Shown here: positions 39,355 to 50,007 of the stretch, piece by piece | Layout of the letters: each line of letters starts with the position of its first letter | Position numbering within the stretch: the first letter of the stretch is position 1 | NCBI GenBank assembly: GCA_964036045.1 | Contig: OZ038389.1 | Span: 35,606,912-35,670,911 of the forward strand | DNA: 64,000 nt | Origin: Eutreptiella sp. 'Long Island Sound 2002' | Taxonomy: Eukaryota; Euglenozoa; Euglenophyceae; Eutreptiales; Eutreptiaceae | Reading direction: 5' to 3' | Made by a program: the position numbers and the translations under genes | The notes under the pieces: generated by a model | Told to the model about the DNA's origin: nothing | The model's database searches: none | The model's input: the letters and a program-made list of their open reading frames with translations, nothing else

Positions 39355-40227
39355 TTATCGACCCTGTCCTGGGTTCCTGCTTTTCCTGAGCCTTCGCTTC
39401 TTGCGCTGCCGCCTGGTGTCGCTCACACCTGTGTTGAAGGACAGTGTGTCCGCTGCTGACAGTTCATTCAACAAACCCTGGTGTGTGTGTCCTGTCCTCA
39501 TGTCCTCACTTTCTGTACTGCTTGAGGCATATGATCCCATTTCACGTGGCGCTGGCTCCCCGGATGCTTCCCCTGTCAGCTCATCACTATCCATGGGTAC
39601 CATACCCAAGGATGACCAGAGTGCCTTGGTGCCCTCTGACTCTGATCCCGATCCTCCTCTCAAGCCTACCGTAGATTCCGAGCCTGATGATGAGTTTGGT
39701 GCAACATGCTGAGACCACAGCGGGCTCGAACACATGCCTTCCATCGCCAATCCATTCGCCACCTCATTCCCCTGCACGTTGACATGGGCTGGGACATGCT
39801 CCCACCTGACTTCTCTTCCCGGCGTCGCCATTTCTTGGAGCAGCATTTCCCAGACTGGGACGTGGACCTGCAGCTTACCAGATGTAGTTGTCCATCCCTT
39901 TGACTTCCAGTGCTGGGCTCTGCCAGTCGCTCCCAGCTGCAGGTATTGCGAGTCGGTGAGGATTGCCGGTTTTGGCACCCAGAACCCCTGTACGGCTTCT
40001 ACGGCTGCCCAAAGCTCCGCTCCATTATTTGTTTGCCTGTGGCGTGTCGCTACGTAGCCGCAGAAGCGTACCTCTGGTCCTTGCTCATCTTCCGCTGCGT
40101 ACACGCCAAAGCCCCCGGCCCCGCGCATGTCCTTGTGGCTCAATCTTTTTGACGACCCGTCCGTGTACACAATCCTGTAGCCCTTTGCCACCAGTTCTGC
40201 AATCAAATCTTGCACTCCTTGGAGCAC
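39355..40227 (-). pseudogene. LINE B ORF2 segment: RNase H domain plus Ser-rich basic tail
   Basis: RNase H motifs: YRIVYTDGSSK...GAGGFGVY (first Asp), TNNGAELWAAVEAV (Glu), AILTDSQYL (second Asp) and VPAHVNVQGNEVANGLA (His). The last catalytic Asp, normally in GNExAD, is Asn here (GNEVAN), so activity may be reduced. In LINEs this domain removes the RNA template. About 120 residues follow that are unusual: Ser/Gly/Glu-rich (NSSSGSESTVGLRGGSGSES) and ending in a basic run (RRQRKKRRLRKSRNPGQGR). The frame is open upstream of the apparent GTG start and belongs to ORF2, but it is out of phase with the zinc-finger segment. Confidence 0.78.
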
Positions 40228-40468
40228 TCCCGGGCCTGCCTGCCTCGGGCGCTTCGGGCGTGATTCCGTTTCCCTATGCCAACTGTGGTTGTTGGCTGAT
40301 CTCTCTTGAGTGAAGCACTCCGTGTGTGTTTGCCATCATGCATTCAATCCCCCATGAACTTGTACTTCCCCTTGTCGCGGCTGCACTCCGGTATCTCGAA
40401 GCTGCTCCAGTGACTTTTGGAAGCCTCTCCACTATTCCCTGCGCTCTCCTGAGTAAAATCCCACCCAC

Positions 40469-41400
40469 TCACACAGCTCCCTTAGCCATGTTGTCAGGTA
40501 TGACGCGAACACCGGTGACGCTCCTGCTTTGACTTCGCATCGGTATCGCCAGCGGGCACTTCTTGCTGACCACATCGCCCAGCCTTGTTCCGTGTTCAGT
40601 AACCACTCCTGGTGGTCGGATTCCATCATGTCTCGGACTGCTTACCCCGTTACCAGTTTCCACCGGGCCGCAGTAGTGCTGTATAACCGCCGCCGCCGCT
40701 TTGAACATGGGGCATTCGACCATCGCGTGCTTGACCGTCTCCTTTTGTGAGCACACTGGGCACTTGTCCGTGCCCGACCTCTTGTAGACTCTCGCATGTA
40801 CAGTCAGTTTGTGCCACAGCGCCTTTTGCGCAAAGTCCCGAACCCTCGGCGGTAGTTGTGCCTGTGCCCATTGTTCCCATACCTCCGGTGTTTGCGGGTC
40901 GCGGACCCCTGGTTGGGAGGCGTAGAACTGCAGCAGCCATGCCCTGGTCCAGTTTTGGGCGTGGACTGCGGGGGTATCAGACCCCCCTTGTGACGGGACT
41001 TTGTTGAGGAGCCCGCCATGATTGTAGACCCCTTTCTATGTCCGAGGCAGTGCATTGAACAATCGTGCGTCCTCCAAGGATTGCAATTGACCCCACGTCA
41101 GCACCCCCTGCCGGATCATTTTCGTGTTGTAGTAGGAGCAGTTGAACTCATTTCGGCGGTACACAGAGTGCCATATTGGCAGATGGTCCCGGTTTGCCGG
41201 GGGGGCCACCTGCGGGGCCACCCGTTGGATATTGGAGTTTGCCTTTGCCGACCATCCCACGAACGTCAGTTCTGCCGTTCGGACCATGCCCAGCTGGATA
41301 TATGGGAGGTTGTCTTTGGATGGTGTGAACCCCATGGTTGTTGCCCATGCATAGAAGGTCTCCACTGCCTTGTCGGGATACTTGTGAGGCTCCCCCAAAG
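40469..41400 (-). pseudogene. LINE B ORF2 segment: post-RT region with CCHC-like zinc finger
   Basis: One frame, interrupted by a TAG at 41038-41036, reads from PLGEPHKYPDKAVETFYAWA through HSVYRRNEFNCSYYNTKMIR and WTRAWLLQFYASQPGVRD to KCPVCSQKETVKHAMVECPM. The last is a Cys-x2-Cys-x6-His-x4-Cys motif of the kind found after the reverse transcriptase in many LINEs, which binds nucleic acid. The segment ends in TGA at 40471-40469, then RNase H follows in another frame. Confidence 0.68.
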
Positions 41401-42965
41401 GCTGACGAACGGAGCCGCTGCCTGGTGCATGAGAAACAGCTCTGGCTCTGGCAGTGTCAGTCCCCCTTGCGTTCTTGGTCGTGAAAGGATTGGCAGAGTG
41501 ATTCCCCAGCTGTTGGTACCCATGGTCACGTGGTACACCAACTTCAGCTGTCTCATCACCGAGACTGGGGCGTAGTATGCCTTGGATACCCAGGCCACAA
41601 CCGGCAGGATCCATGATGTCAGCATGAATGCACGTTCGTCCATTGACCGCTGCAGTGTGGATACCACCCGTGCGCGACGAAAGGCCTCTTGCAGTGCTGG
41701 TGCGAAAGCCTGCTCTATCGTCAGCCCCCATCCTTGGTCATCCTGGTGATGCCGAACATTCCCCAAGTGTACACCCAGATACTTGACGAAGTTTTTGACG
41801 TCCACTCCAATGTCCCGAAAGCACCTCGCCCACTCCATTCCCCCACAGTTGCGAACTATCGCCGCCGTTTTGCTCACGTTGACCTTCAGCCCAGAAAATT
41901 GTCCAAAACAAGACACCACTTCCCATACCCTCCTCAGCAGCTGTGGGTTGGCTCGTCCATCCAAGAAGATGATGAGGTCGTCCGCATACATCATGAAAGT
42001 CAGCCCTGGACCCAGGTCTTGTAGTGGGAAATTCACAAAGGATGCCACCAGGGAGAACAGTGCGGGGAGAGAGGATCCCCCTGGCGCGTGCCTGCCCGCG
42101 GGTGGTGGTAGACACCTGGGACATATCCTTTTCCAACCGAATACAGATACGGTGCACGCAGAAGATGTAGTATCAGCCGGATGTACACGAATGGTATGCA
42201 CATTAGACCCAGTGCCGCCGACACCATCTCGTGAGACATCGTGGGGAAAGCATTCCTGAAGTCTACTGATAACGCCGCTCCTTCACGTAAGCCATCCCAG
42301 AGTGCCCGTGACCCGTAGACATGTTGGAGGATGCTTCTGTGGCCAAGGAAACCCATTTGTTGTGACGGGATGCAGTGAAGAAGTACATCCTCTAACCGGA
42401 TCAGGAGAATGTTGGTGAGCCAGTTCTGCCTTGTCGTTTGCAGTGCAATTGGTCGGAGTGAGTCTGGCGTCTGCATTGCCTTAGTCTTGGGGATCATTGT
42501 CACCACTCCCGAGGTCCATGTCTCCGGCATTTTACCCACATCGAGGAAGCGTTTCAGTGATTCATACATTTGCGGTTCGAAGATGTCCGAGAACCTCTTG
42601 AAGAATTTTGCCGAGAAACCATCCAGTCCAGGGGAGCTGTTGCTGTTCAGCCTCTTAAGGCCTTCATGAACTATGTCCAGGGATAGCTGCTTGAAAAGGA
42701 GTCGACCTGCCTTGCGCAACCGCTGCTCCACTCCTAACGCTTTTAGGTAGGCCACACATTCTTCTTCTGTGGTTCCCGTTAGGGTGGACACTTTATCCCA
42801 ATGGTCCACCACCTCTTTTGCTACCGCCGTTGCTCCGCGTATTGCCGAGCCTGTCCTGGATACCACCTGCTGAAGTTTCTTTCGCTCTTGCAGCTCCCGC
42901 ATTAGCCGATACAATTCGTTTCTTCGCGTTCTCAGATCCCCTGAGGTTTCCCCCGTCGTGATCAC
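41266..42965 (-). pseudogene. LINE B ORF2 segment: reverse transcriptase
   Basis: Two frames joined by a frameshift near 42080. The first (42965-42033) has NSSPGLDGFSAKFF, MIPKTKAMQTPDSLRPIALQ, ALSVDFRNAFPTMSHE (motif A Asp) and AGTRQGDPLSP (motif B). The second (42201-41266) has FMMYADDLIIFLDG (motif C, YADD), FSGLKVNVSKTA (motif D) and VKYLGVHLG (motif E), followed by the thumb region. All catalytic residues are present. The frameshift falls between motifs B and C. Another frameshift near 41400 leads to the zinc-finger segment. Confidence 0.85.
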
Positions 42966-44191
42966 CCCCTTGAGCTTGGGAAGAGTGTTTCCATGCCCGT
43001 TCTGTCACGGTGTGCCTTTTCATACACCCCCACCAGGAGGGTGTAGGCTGTTGCCGCATCTGTCGCTGCAATCCCTAGTGACGAAAGAAATTGGTAGACC
43101 GCTGGTGTGACAGAGTCTCTTGTGGAACCACACAGGAACCGTAGGGCTTGTAGCTCAACCGACTGCTTTTTGTTTTTATGTTCCCTTTGGTAGCTGACCT
43201 CCTTCTTTTGGATGCAGCCCAGTGCCTCTTCCCACCATTGATCTCCCGTTGAGTGGATAGACTTGAGAGAGGTTTCCAGATCTTCCATTGCCTCTGAGTC
43301 TTGGAGGATGGTCTCTGGGCAGTAGAATCTGGGAACTGTGTCCTCTATTTCGAAGGACGGGGGTGTGACTTCAGCCAGGATTGCCTTGTGATCCGAGTTG
43401 GCAGCAAACATGGGGTACACGCTGGTCGCCAGGCTCAACAAGTCGGGTGTCGTGTGTATACGGTCAATACGGCGTAACCTCTGCGGATCGAGCCGCTCTC
43501 CTTCTCGAGGGTAGCCGTATGTGAAGCCCGTCGGGCATGACGATTCCTTGTCCTTGATGTCCGTCAGAGTTGGACAGTGGATGTCCACCCAGACGTCTTG
43601 CAGACCCGCTTTTGCCAGGGTTGTCACCTCCTGTTCTCTGGCACGTAAGGACGTGTCATGCTCAACCTCTGGGGGCGCAAAGGCGTCCCTGTGTTTTACA
43701 ACTAAACTATTGTGATCAGCACATAAAATCAGGTTCGGTCCATGTAACTCCTTGGCGATGTCTTTCCACTGCGACTGTCGACGCGTGTGCTTGTGATGGA
43801 AGTGGGCCACAACTATGGTGATATCCAGTGGACCACTCTACAGTGAGGCTTTCAGCGCCCTGGGAGACAAGAACTTCATTGATTGTAGTGTCCACTTGGA
43901 TGTTTTCCACGCCAATGCCACTCCTCCCCGTCCTTCTTCATGAAGTGGTCCGTCCAGGCCATACCCGTACTTTGATAAGCACTGCATGCCCGCTTGACGA
44001 TCCTCCACCGTGACGAAGTGGGGCTCTTGGATGGCGAAGAAATCCACCTCCAGGGACCGCAGCAGTGACCCTAGGGCCACTATGTGCTTTTGCTTACGCT
44101 TTCTCATGGTTATTTTCGTTTGAAACCCATTGATATTTTGGGACAGTACTCTGAGCGTGCTGCTCAGAGGGATGCTTGATGCTGACGTCAT
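42962..44191 (-). pseudogene. LINE B ORF2 segment: apurinic-type endonuclease
   Basis: Begins at ATG 44191, overlapping the ORF1 stop (ATGA). Motifs: LRVLSQNINGF (Asn), DFFAIQEPHF (Glu), GGVALAWKTSKW, LILCADHNSLV (Asp, Asn), RRIDRIHTT and NSDHKAIL (Asp-His). One in-frame TAG at 43840-43838 (RALKASL, stop, SGPLDITIVVAHFHH) is the only interruption; the frame is the same on both sides. It ends in TGA at 42964-42962, where a frameshift leads to the RT segment. Confidence 0.85.
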
Positions 44192-45801
44192 CGCGCTGCT
44201 CCATTGGACGACGAAGCCTCATCTTCCCTCAAGTCCCGCTTGCGTTTCAGGGAGCTGATGACCTTGTCGACTTGGTCATCCGACTCCATGGCCTTGGCCA
44301 TTTCACCCGCCGTGATTGGGCCTTGCCCGCGTGTCCTTGCATCATCTGTGTTTCTGGGCCGATCTGTGATACGCCTTTGCCGCGCCTCATAATCCGCCTC
44401 GGAGATCACAAACATCGGAGGCATCCCACAATCCGACAAGTAGACTTTTCCAATCAGCTGCGTCACACTTTCCCCGGTCAATCGCCATGTAGCTGTGCGC
44501 ATCTCCCCAGCACTCCATCTGACGCGGTCCGCGATGTACCGGCAATGAACCGAAGGAGCAAGGGCCTCAGTCAGATCCGAGAGATACCACCACGGTGCCA
44601 CATCCAGGATGTACACTGTGCCTACCAGTTCCTTCTTCCATGTCGAGGGAACTGTGGGCTTGGAGATGATGTCCCTGTCGAGGAACTGTCCTGTCCTCAG
44701 GTCCTTGAAGACGGCCCCGATGGCAGCCACCAGTTCACGGTACCTCGTCTTCAACAGCGAGTGCCCGGTTTCCGTGAGACCCAGCAGCAGTTTACTGGGT
44801 CCCAGCACGTGGATTTTAACTGGCGATTGCGCCTGCAAGGCGCCCGGGATTGTCCAAAACATTGCGAGAACTGAGGCATACAGCATGGGAGACCATGTTT
44901 CCTTGTGTGTCTTCTTTATCCACACCTCATAGACAGCAGCCATGTTGGTCAAGTTGGCCCCACGATACCATTCCACTGGCTGGATCTGGAACCTTGGCTT
45001 GGACCCGAACTGTGATACCACGGTATTCACCTGTTCTTCATTCAGCTCTGTGAAGAACAGCTTCGAGTTCCGTGGGTCTGTTCCCGGAAGGAGATGGACT
45101 TCATCAGAGTTCAAACCAATAGACCCCAGCAGCCCGTTGATTAGGTCATTGTGGACATGCACGGCGTACTGGTTATCCCGCACATCTGGCTCGTGGAACA
45201 CCACCTTGTCAACTTCTGCCCCAGGTGTCATAAGCCGCAGGAGCTTATACGTTGGGGGCGGAGATAGGTTCCTGGAATCCCTTGTGCTGCTTGCAATCCA
45301 CACATCAAACCGATCATGTGTGCGTATGTGCATGAGGGACCTGTCCGCCATTTGCAGCTCATCGCAACCGAACGGCAAGTTTGAGTTGAGGGCGAGTGCC
45401 CGATTGAGAAATGATGGCCTGTCATCATCATCGCTGACAGGTTCAAGCAGAATAGCAACAAAGCGGCCCAGCATGGGCAAATCAGCAAGCAGTCTCTTAA
45501 TTGCATTGAGGATTTTGTCATATTCAGTCATTTCCCCAACGAGCACTACGTTGGGGCGACTGCCGTAAAGGACGGCGGCAAGTTTTTCAGACGAGTTGCA
45601 GTCCTTGAAGAGGTCGTATGACAGGGAGGCAGCCTCTGGTACTCCACTCTTCAGCACCACTTCGTCCTGAATGATGTAATCTGCGTCATCGATGGCTGCC
45701 AAACACACCAATTGACCGGCGTCGGCAGGAACGATGACCTCGTCGCCTGGCGTGGCCAGACAGGCCTGGGTGTCCCGGACACTCATGCGGTCAGGGGACA
45801 A
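44188..45801 (-). CDS. LINE B ORF1, 537 aa
   Basis: An intact frame from ATG (MSPDRMSVRD; a second Met at residue 6) to TGA. It aligns throughout with the fragments of LINE A ORF1: ARAILHGASPNLLMV / AAVLYGSRPNVVLVG in the N-terminal part, FGSKPRFQIQPVEWYRGANL / FGRYPRFALLPLKWFTGEQV in the middle, and GEMRTATWRLTGESVTQLIG / GDIRSKTWMVTGPKVSPLLG near the C terminus. It ends with a basic helix (VISSLKRKRDLRED). LINE ORF1 proteins coat the element RNA; the fold here is not one I can name. The TGA overlaps the ORF2 ATG by four bases, suggesting termination-reinitiation for ORF2 translation. Confidence 0.75.
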   Translation of the reverse strand: MSPDRMSVRDTQACLATPGDEVIVPADAGQLVCLAAIDDADYIIQDEVVLKSGVPEAASLSYDLFKDCNSSEKLAAVLYGSRPNVVLVGEMTEYDKILNAIKRLLADLPMLGRFVAILLEPVSDDDDRPSFLNRALALNSNLPFGCDELQMADRSLMHIRTHDRFDVWIASSTRDSRNLSPPPTYKLLRLMTPGAEVDKVVFHEPDVRDNQYAVHVHNDLINGLLGSIGLNSDEVHLLPGTDPRNSKLFFTELNEEQVNTVVSQFGSKPRFQIQPVEWYRGANLTNMAAVYEVWIKKTHKETWSPMLYASVLAMFWTIPGALQAQSPVKIHVLGPSKLLLGLTETGHSLLKTRYRELVAAIGAVFKDLRTGQFLDRDIISKPTVPSTWKKELVGTVYILDVAPWWYLSDLTEALAPSVHCRYIADRVRWSAGEMRTATWRLTGESVTQLIGKVYLSDCGMPPMFVISEADYEARQRRITDRPRNTDDARTRGQGPITAGEMAKAMESDDQVDKVISSLKRKRDLREDEASSSNGAAR

Positions 45802-46054
45802 GGAGGTGACGTCGGCGGCAGTTTGTCAAGGCCCAGCGGCCCGGGCAAGCATGGACAAAAAGACACCGAAAAAAAATAGACACTCAGAAAGTATACAAAG
45901 GGGGGGGGGGGGATACTTCAGGTCGTCAGCAGACAAGACAACGTCTGCCAACATTGGACTTACTGGGGGCTGGGGGGGATGTTAGTTTGACGGCATAGCT
46001 TCAGCCTTTTCAAAAGAAGCCAGCTACAGATCCCAGTTTGTGCTGTAATAACTG
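45802..46054. other. 5' flank of LINE B
   Basis: Likely the LINE B 5' UTR and flank. Contains the A8-containing 25-mer at 45868-45892 and a G12 tract at 45900-45912. No gene. Confidence 0.4.
45868..45892 (+). repeat. 25-bp motif G-A8-TAGACACTCAGAAAGT, copy 1
   Basis: Identical to 57006-57030. A diverged third copy is at 46118-46142 (A8 then TTGGACACCCAGAAAG). The A8 head followed by a fixed 16-mer suggests the 3' end of a short repeat family. Confidence 0.6.
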
Positions 46055-46438
46055 TTGACCGAGGTGCTAGATATGCTGTCAGAAGGAGACAAAGCACCAG
46101 TAATGCCCTACATCTGCGAAAAAAAATTGGACACCCAGAAAGCGGCGCGGGTCGGCAGATGTTATGACTTTGGTACTGGCCCCAATTTACTCGGTGCCCT
46201 CTGTTTGGGTCGTACTTTGCAGCACACGAAATGTGCTTTGCTCATCGTCTTCCCACGGAAGACAACATCCAGAACTAAATTTTGTGCTTTTGAAGGACAC
46301 TGCATGGCGGGGAAACATTTGGCCGTGCTCGGGGTCCCCATGATGGGGGGAAAACAACATGGATACATCACATTTGCCTTCTCGAGGTACCATCGTGGGG
46401 AGAAATCAACCAGGCAAGAGTGGATGTGGTGGAAATGA
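46055..46438 (+). CDS. Hypothetical 127-codon frame
   Basis: The first candidate start is TTG; an ATG occurs at codon 7. It reads MLSEGDKAPVMPYICEKKLD, then VGRCYDFGTGPNLLGALCLG and CMAGKHLAVLGVPMMGGKQHGY. Composition is protein-like but there is no motif, and the 25-mer repeat relic (46118-46142) lies inside it. It could be a chance frame in a repeat. Confidence 0.2.
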   Translation: MTEVLDMLSEGDKAPVMPYICEKKLDTQKAARVGRCYDFGTGPNLLGALCLGRTLQHTKCALLIVFPRKTTSRTKFCAFEGHCMAGKHLAVLGVPMMGGKQHGYITFAFSRYHRGEKSTRQEWMWWK

Positions 46439-47537
46439 GCAAAAAGTGTGAAAAAAGGTTGAAATGGGTGAAACTAGGTGAAAATCCAAAAATAGTTGCA
46501 CTCCGCTAAGTGAGCCCCCTATGTCCTGGAAAGCAGAAGGCTTGGGTCTGTGAAACTGTTACGGTGCTGCTTTACTCAACCACGTGGTGCGGAAAAATTA
46601 TGTGTCAGACCTGAGAAATCGGTGTAAAACATGCGTCAGGGGTTTTCTATGCTGCACACTTTTATAGTACAACCCTCCCCCCCAGTATTCCAAGTCAGGC
46701 CAGGCCTGCCTGCCACTAGTCTTGGGTGCCCCCAGGGCCAAGGGTGCAACCTGCGAGGGGCAGGCACACCACTGCCATACTAAGTGCCCTACCCTTCCCG
46801 TCCCCAGCCCACCACACCACTACATCCCGCTCCATAGGTACAGACAGGGTTGCAGGCCCTGAAGGGGCGCAGGACAACTCCGGCGGTACAGAGGTAAAGC
46901 AGGTCTTGCCCTCCTTCCCTCGGCTGGATCATGCACCCTCATCTAGCTCGTCCAACGGGCGTTTCGGATTCCCCATAGGCCCATGATGCGGTGCACCAAT
47001 TCCGGTCATCTACCGCGCACGGTAGAGAAGTACCTCAAGATCTTGCTGTCCTTTGGTGTGGACATGGGACGCCTCCCACGCACCACCCAGCCCACAGGCC
47101 GGAAGGCACCCAAGCAGGGGGCAGAAAATGGGGGAACTGCTTGTCAAACAACATGTGTGGATTGAGCGGCTGTGAAAATGCTCTTGTCAAAAAAGGCCAC
47201 AGAATGTGAAACATGGAACAACTTCTCTGAAGTGCTGTTTTTAACACTGCCGCAATACGGTGTCCTTTTTCTGCCATTCTATGGAGAAGTTATTGCACAC
47301 AGAAACACAGGCAAATCAAGGCACTCGGCAGCAGCCACATAAATGAAATGGTATATCTGTCCGCATCGATGGGACTTTGACTCACAACATCCGAAGGGCA
47401 GCAGGATAATGACGCGGCCTAAAGGCATGATCCCTACCTGAAACCCAAGCGGGGGAGGCGCCTGCCGGCGCCTTGCTGGACAGCACAAACAGTGTGTGTT
47501 GCGGCTTCCATCTGTGCACAATTTGTGCTGGCTCCTC
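46439..47537. other. Region without a recognisable gene
   Basis: Unique-looking DNA with short homopurine/homopyrimidine patches (C6-7 at 46676-46683). Short frames on both strands lack motifs. Confidence 0.4.
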
Positions 47538-47622
47538 ACGGCGCCGTATTTATGACAAATCGCTGTGAGAGTTCCCGGAGTTATTGCAGAGGGTAACGGC
47601 CATCGTCGCTGCATGGCAAAGC
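47538..47622 (+). repeat. Dispersed repeat family Z, copy 1
   Basis: Shares a core with three other sites: GGCGCCGTATTTATGACAAA, then GAGAGTTCCCGGAGT.ATT, then GAGGGTAACGGCCATCGTCG and CATGGC. Other copies: 47932-47990, 48497-48580 and 63673-63755 (inverted). Confidence 0.65.
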
Positions 47623-47931
47623 TACAGTCTACAGTCGCCGAAGTGGCGCCGCCATCAGCGGCACACGGCGGTTGGGGAGGTGGGGCATAGGCACCTGTGG
47701 GAGCAGATACTCTGGGAACGGGAGAGGTCGGGGGACAGCCCATTGATTCGATGGGTCCCCTCCCACTCGGGGGGAGGAAGGGAACGTGCATTGCCGGATA
47801 GCCTGGACAATTTGTGTCGCGGCTTCGCCGCATTGGGACATGTGGTACTGGTGCGGATGGTAGCGACGGTAGCTGGCAGGTAGCGACCATCGCTGATTTT
47901 TGGCCAACCTTCAGTCCAGACAATCAGCGAC

Positions 47932-47990
47932 CATGCCCTGTGCTCCCGGAGTGATTCCGGAGGATGACGACCATCGTCGCTTTATGGACG
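47932..47990 (+). repeat. Dispersed repeat family Z, copy 2
   Basis: GCTCCCGGAGTGATTCCGGA, then GGATGACGACCATCGTCGCT and TTATGG. The core 'CCCGGAGTGATTCCGGAGG' is itself partly palindromic. Confidence 0.65.
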
Positions 47991-48496
47991 ACTTAAGGGG
48001 GGCTGACCGCTTGGCGGAGCTGGGAAGAGAATCCCACCCCAACCATCACCAGCCGTTGCCGAAGCAGTTGCGCACATATCCACAGTGGGAGGCGCTGGGA
48101 CTGGAGGAAATGAGTTCCAGCAGTAAGGGCGAGGCACGGAACAGTGGGGGGTCGCAGGAAGGCGATCAATCCACGTACAGTCAGTCATCGGAAGCAGGAT
48201 CGCAATTCAGTTCGGATGTCAGTGACACCCGACAGAACATCACATGGGACACAGAGAGCTCAGAGTCGGAGGGACAGAGTTTAGCACGGATGTGAGTGGA
48301 CACACATCGGGGCAAATTCAGGAAGCGTGGACTGTGAGTCGGGTTGGGAGGGAAGGGAGAGCCAAGAGATGATCCACAGCGCCTACAGGCCTGTGCAGGA
48401 CATTGCAGACATGGCTCCGAACAATCTGTGATGGCGCCCCCGGCACCGTATCTGTGGACAATCTGTGACCGCATTTCAAAAGAAGCAACACGGCCT

Positions 48497-48580
48497 CTGG
48501 CGCCATGTTCATGACAAAGCACTGGTAGAGTTCCAGAGTGATTCCGGAGGGTGACAGCCATCGTCGCTTTATGGCCACGC
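48497..48580 (+). repeat. Dispersed repeat family Z, copy 3
   Basis: TGGCGCCATGTTCATGACAA, then AGTTCCAGAGTGATTCCGGA and GGGTGACAGCCATCGTCGCT followed by TTATGGCC. It is the copy most like the inverted one at 63.7 kb over its left half. Confidence 0.65.
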
Positions 48581-49709
48581 TACGGTGGGCCAAAACGCGT
48601 CAGCACAGGCCCAAATTGGGCTAAAAACACTTGTTTGAGCATCCCAAGTGGTCTAGGATCAACTTTGGAAAAAAATCATTTTTTGCGCCCCGGGGACCCT
48701 AGCGGACCACCGTTGGCCCCCACCGTCTACGGCTTAGGCTGTCCTCTGGCTCCACCAAGTGACCACTAGTACGGAGGTCTGATGCCAATATGTACTTGGT
48801 TGCCACGTTCCACTGACACCGACACTGACCTGACGCCCAATCGTTCGGGGCGCCTCACGGGACCTTGCTGGACAGCTGGAGTCTTGTCCAAGCTACCGGG
48901 GGTGCAGGGACCGTGTTAGTTTGGGATGTGATTGAACTCGGTACCAGGTTTGCCGCCACGACATACGACAGGGGTTTTGGGTCAAAATGACACGTTTGTG
49001 GGCCGCGGGACATTTGAGTTGTTCGACCCAAACTATGATCAGGTGGGGCTGGGTCCTACCGAGTCATGCCATGGACACAGTTGGCGACCAAGTCCTGTGT
49101 GGGGGGGGCAGGGAGGTATTGCCGAGAGGCATATGGCAGAAGGCTGACTTCCAACGAGACACGAGTGCTCTGCCAGACACCAGTGGCACCACAGTTCGGG
49201 GATTCCGGGATGCCGGGCATCCATGAAATTCCTCGGGGCTGCCAAAAGGCGTTTAGTGTCCGCCCCTGCAAACCCCTTCGCGTCTCGTACCTGGGGAAAC
49301 ATGGAGCACGCGTTCGCGCGCCATTGGCCTCTCAGCAGTCAGGTCCTGTGGTCCCCCTGCAAGGACCGCCGAAGTCAGGGAAAACGACGGTCAGACGCGG
49401 AACGCGTGCTTGCACAAGGCTATCCCCTTACGCACACAACGCCAAGCGGTATGTGTGTGGGGGGGGGGGGGGGGCTGAGCCCCAATGCAGTGGCATTCGC
49501 TGAAATGGCACATCAAACCAAATAGAAACGCGTTCCCGTCAGGTGCATAACGTTGTGATGAGCAGCAACAACTCTTCACAGAATCGTGCTGCTCTTCACA
49601 GAGGCATGACGCAGCCCCTCTTTCCACTACAACCGGCTCAGACACATGTCATTTCACATTCTGGACCAGAGAAGAGGCGGTGAGAAAAATCACTTGGGGC
49701 CGCGGTGCT
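48581..49709. other. Region without a recognisable gene
   Basis: No convincing frame. A G14 tract lies at 49460-49473 and a G8 tract at 49099-49106. Confidence 0.4.
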
Positions 49710-50007
49710 TGGACAGGGCCGTGCTACCGCACCGGGGAGGGGTCTGCCGGAAGGGCGACGTAAATGCCGGTTGGCACCTCCGGGGGTATGAACTGGCTGG
49801 AGTGTTCAGAAATAATTTGTTTGTGTTGCTTTTTTCAAGCCGCAAGGGAAAAGTAGTTTGGATACGCTTGGCACAGTTGTTTCGCTGCTCACAAGTGCTG
49901 CTTCTGCGGCCTGGCATCCCTCCCGCCGGCGCCAGCAATGTCTCACGCAAAGCCTTTCCCTAGGCAGTGCAGTTTGGAGGGTGCTCACCACCACAACCAC
50001 CACCGAA
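49710..50007. repeat. Diverged ~270-bp direct repeat, left copy
   Basis: From 'GCCGGTTGGCACCTCCGG' to 'GGAGGGTGCTCACCACCAC' it parallels 50900-51140. Shared anchors in order: GCCGGTTGGCAC.TCCGG, TTTGTT, GCCGCAAGGGA.AAGTA, GCTGCTCAC.AGTGCTGCT and GCCAGCAATG.. / GCGGGCAATGC. Over the minus strand both copies give similar peptides rich in Arg and Pro, which could be exon relics. Confidence 0.6.

Larger units (their letters stand above)
38510..45801 (-). mobile_element. LINE B: non-LTR retrotransposon with ORF1, EEP, RT, zinc finger and RNase H
   Basis: Minus-strand element. ORF1 is intact (45801-44188). ORF2 (44191-39355) has all domains in the expected order but is broken by at least three frameshifts and two in-frame TAG codons. 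A further frame (39151-38510) lies 3' of RNase H. No poly(A) or target-site duplication was found at the 3' side, so the exact end is not defined. Confidence 0.85.
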
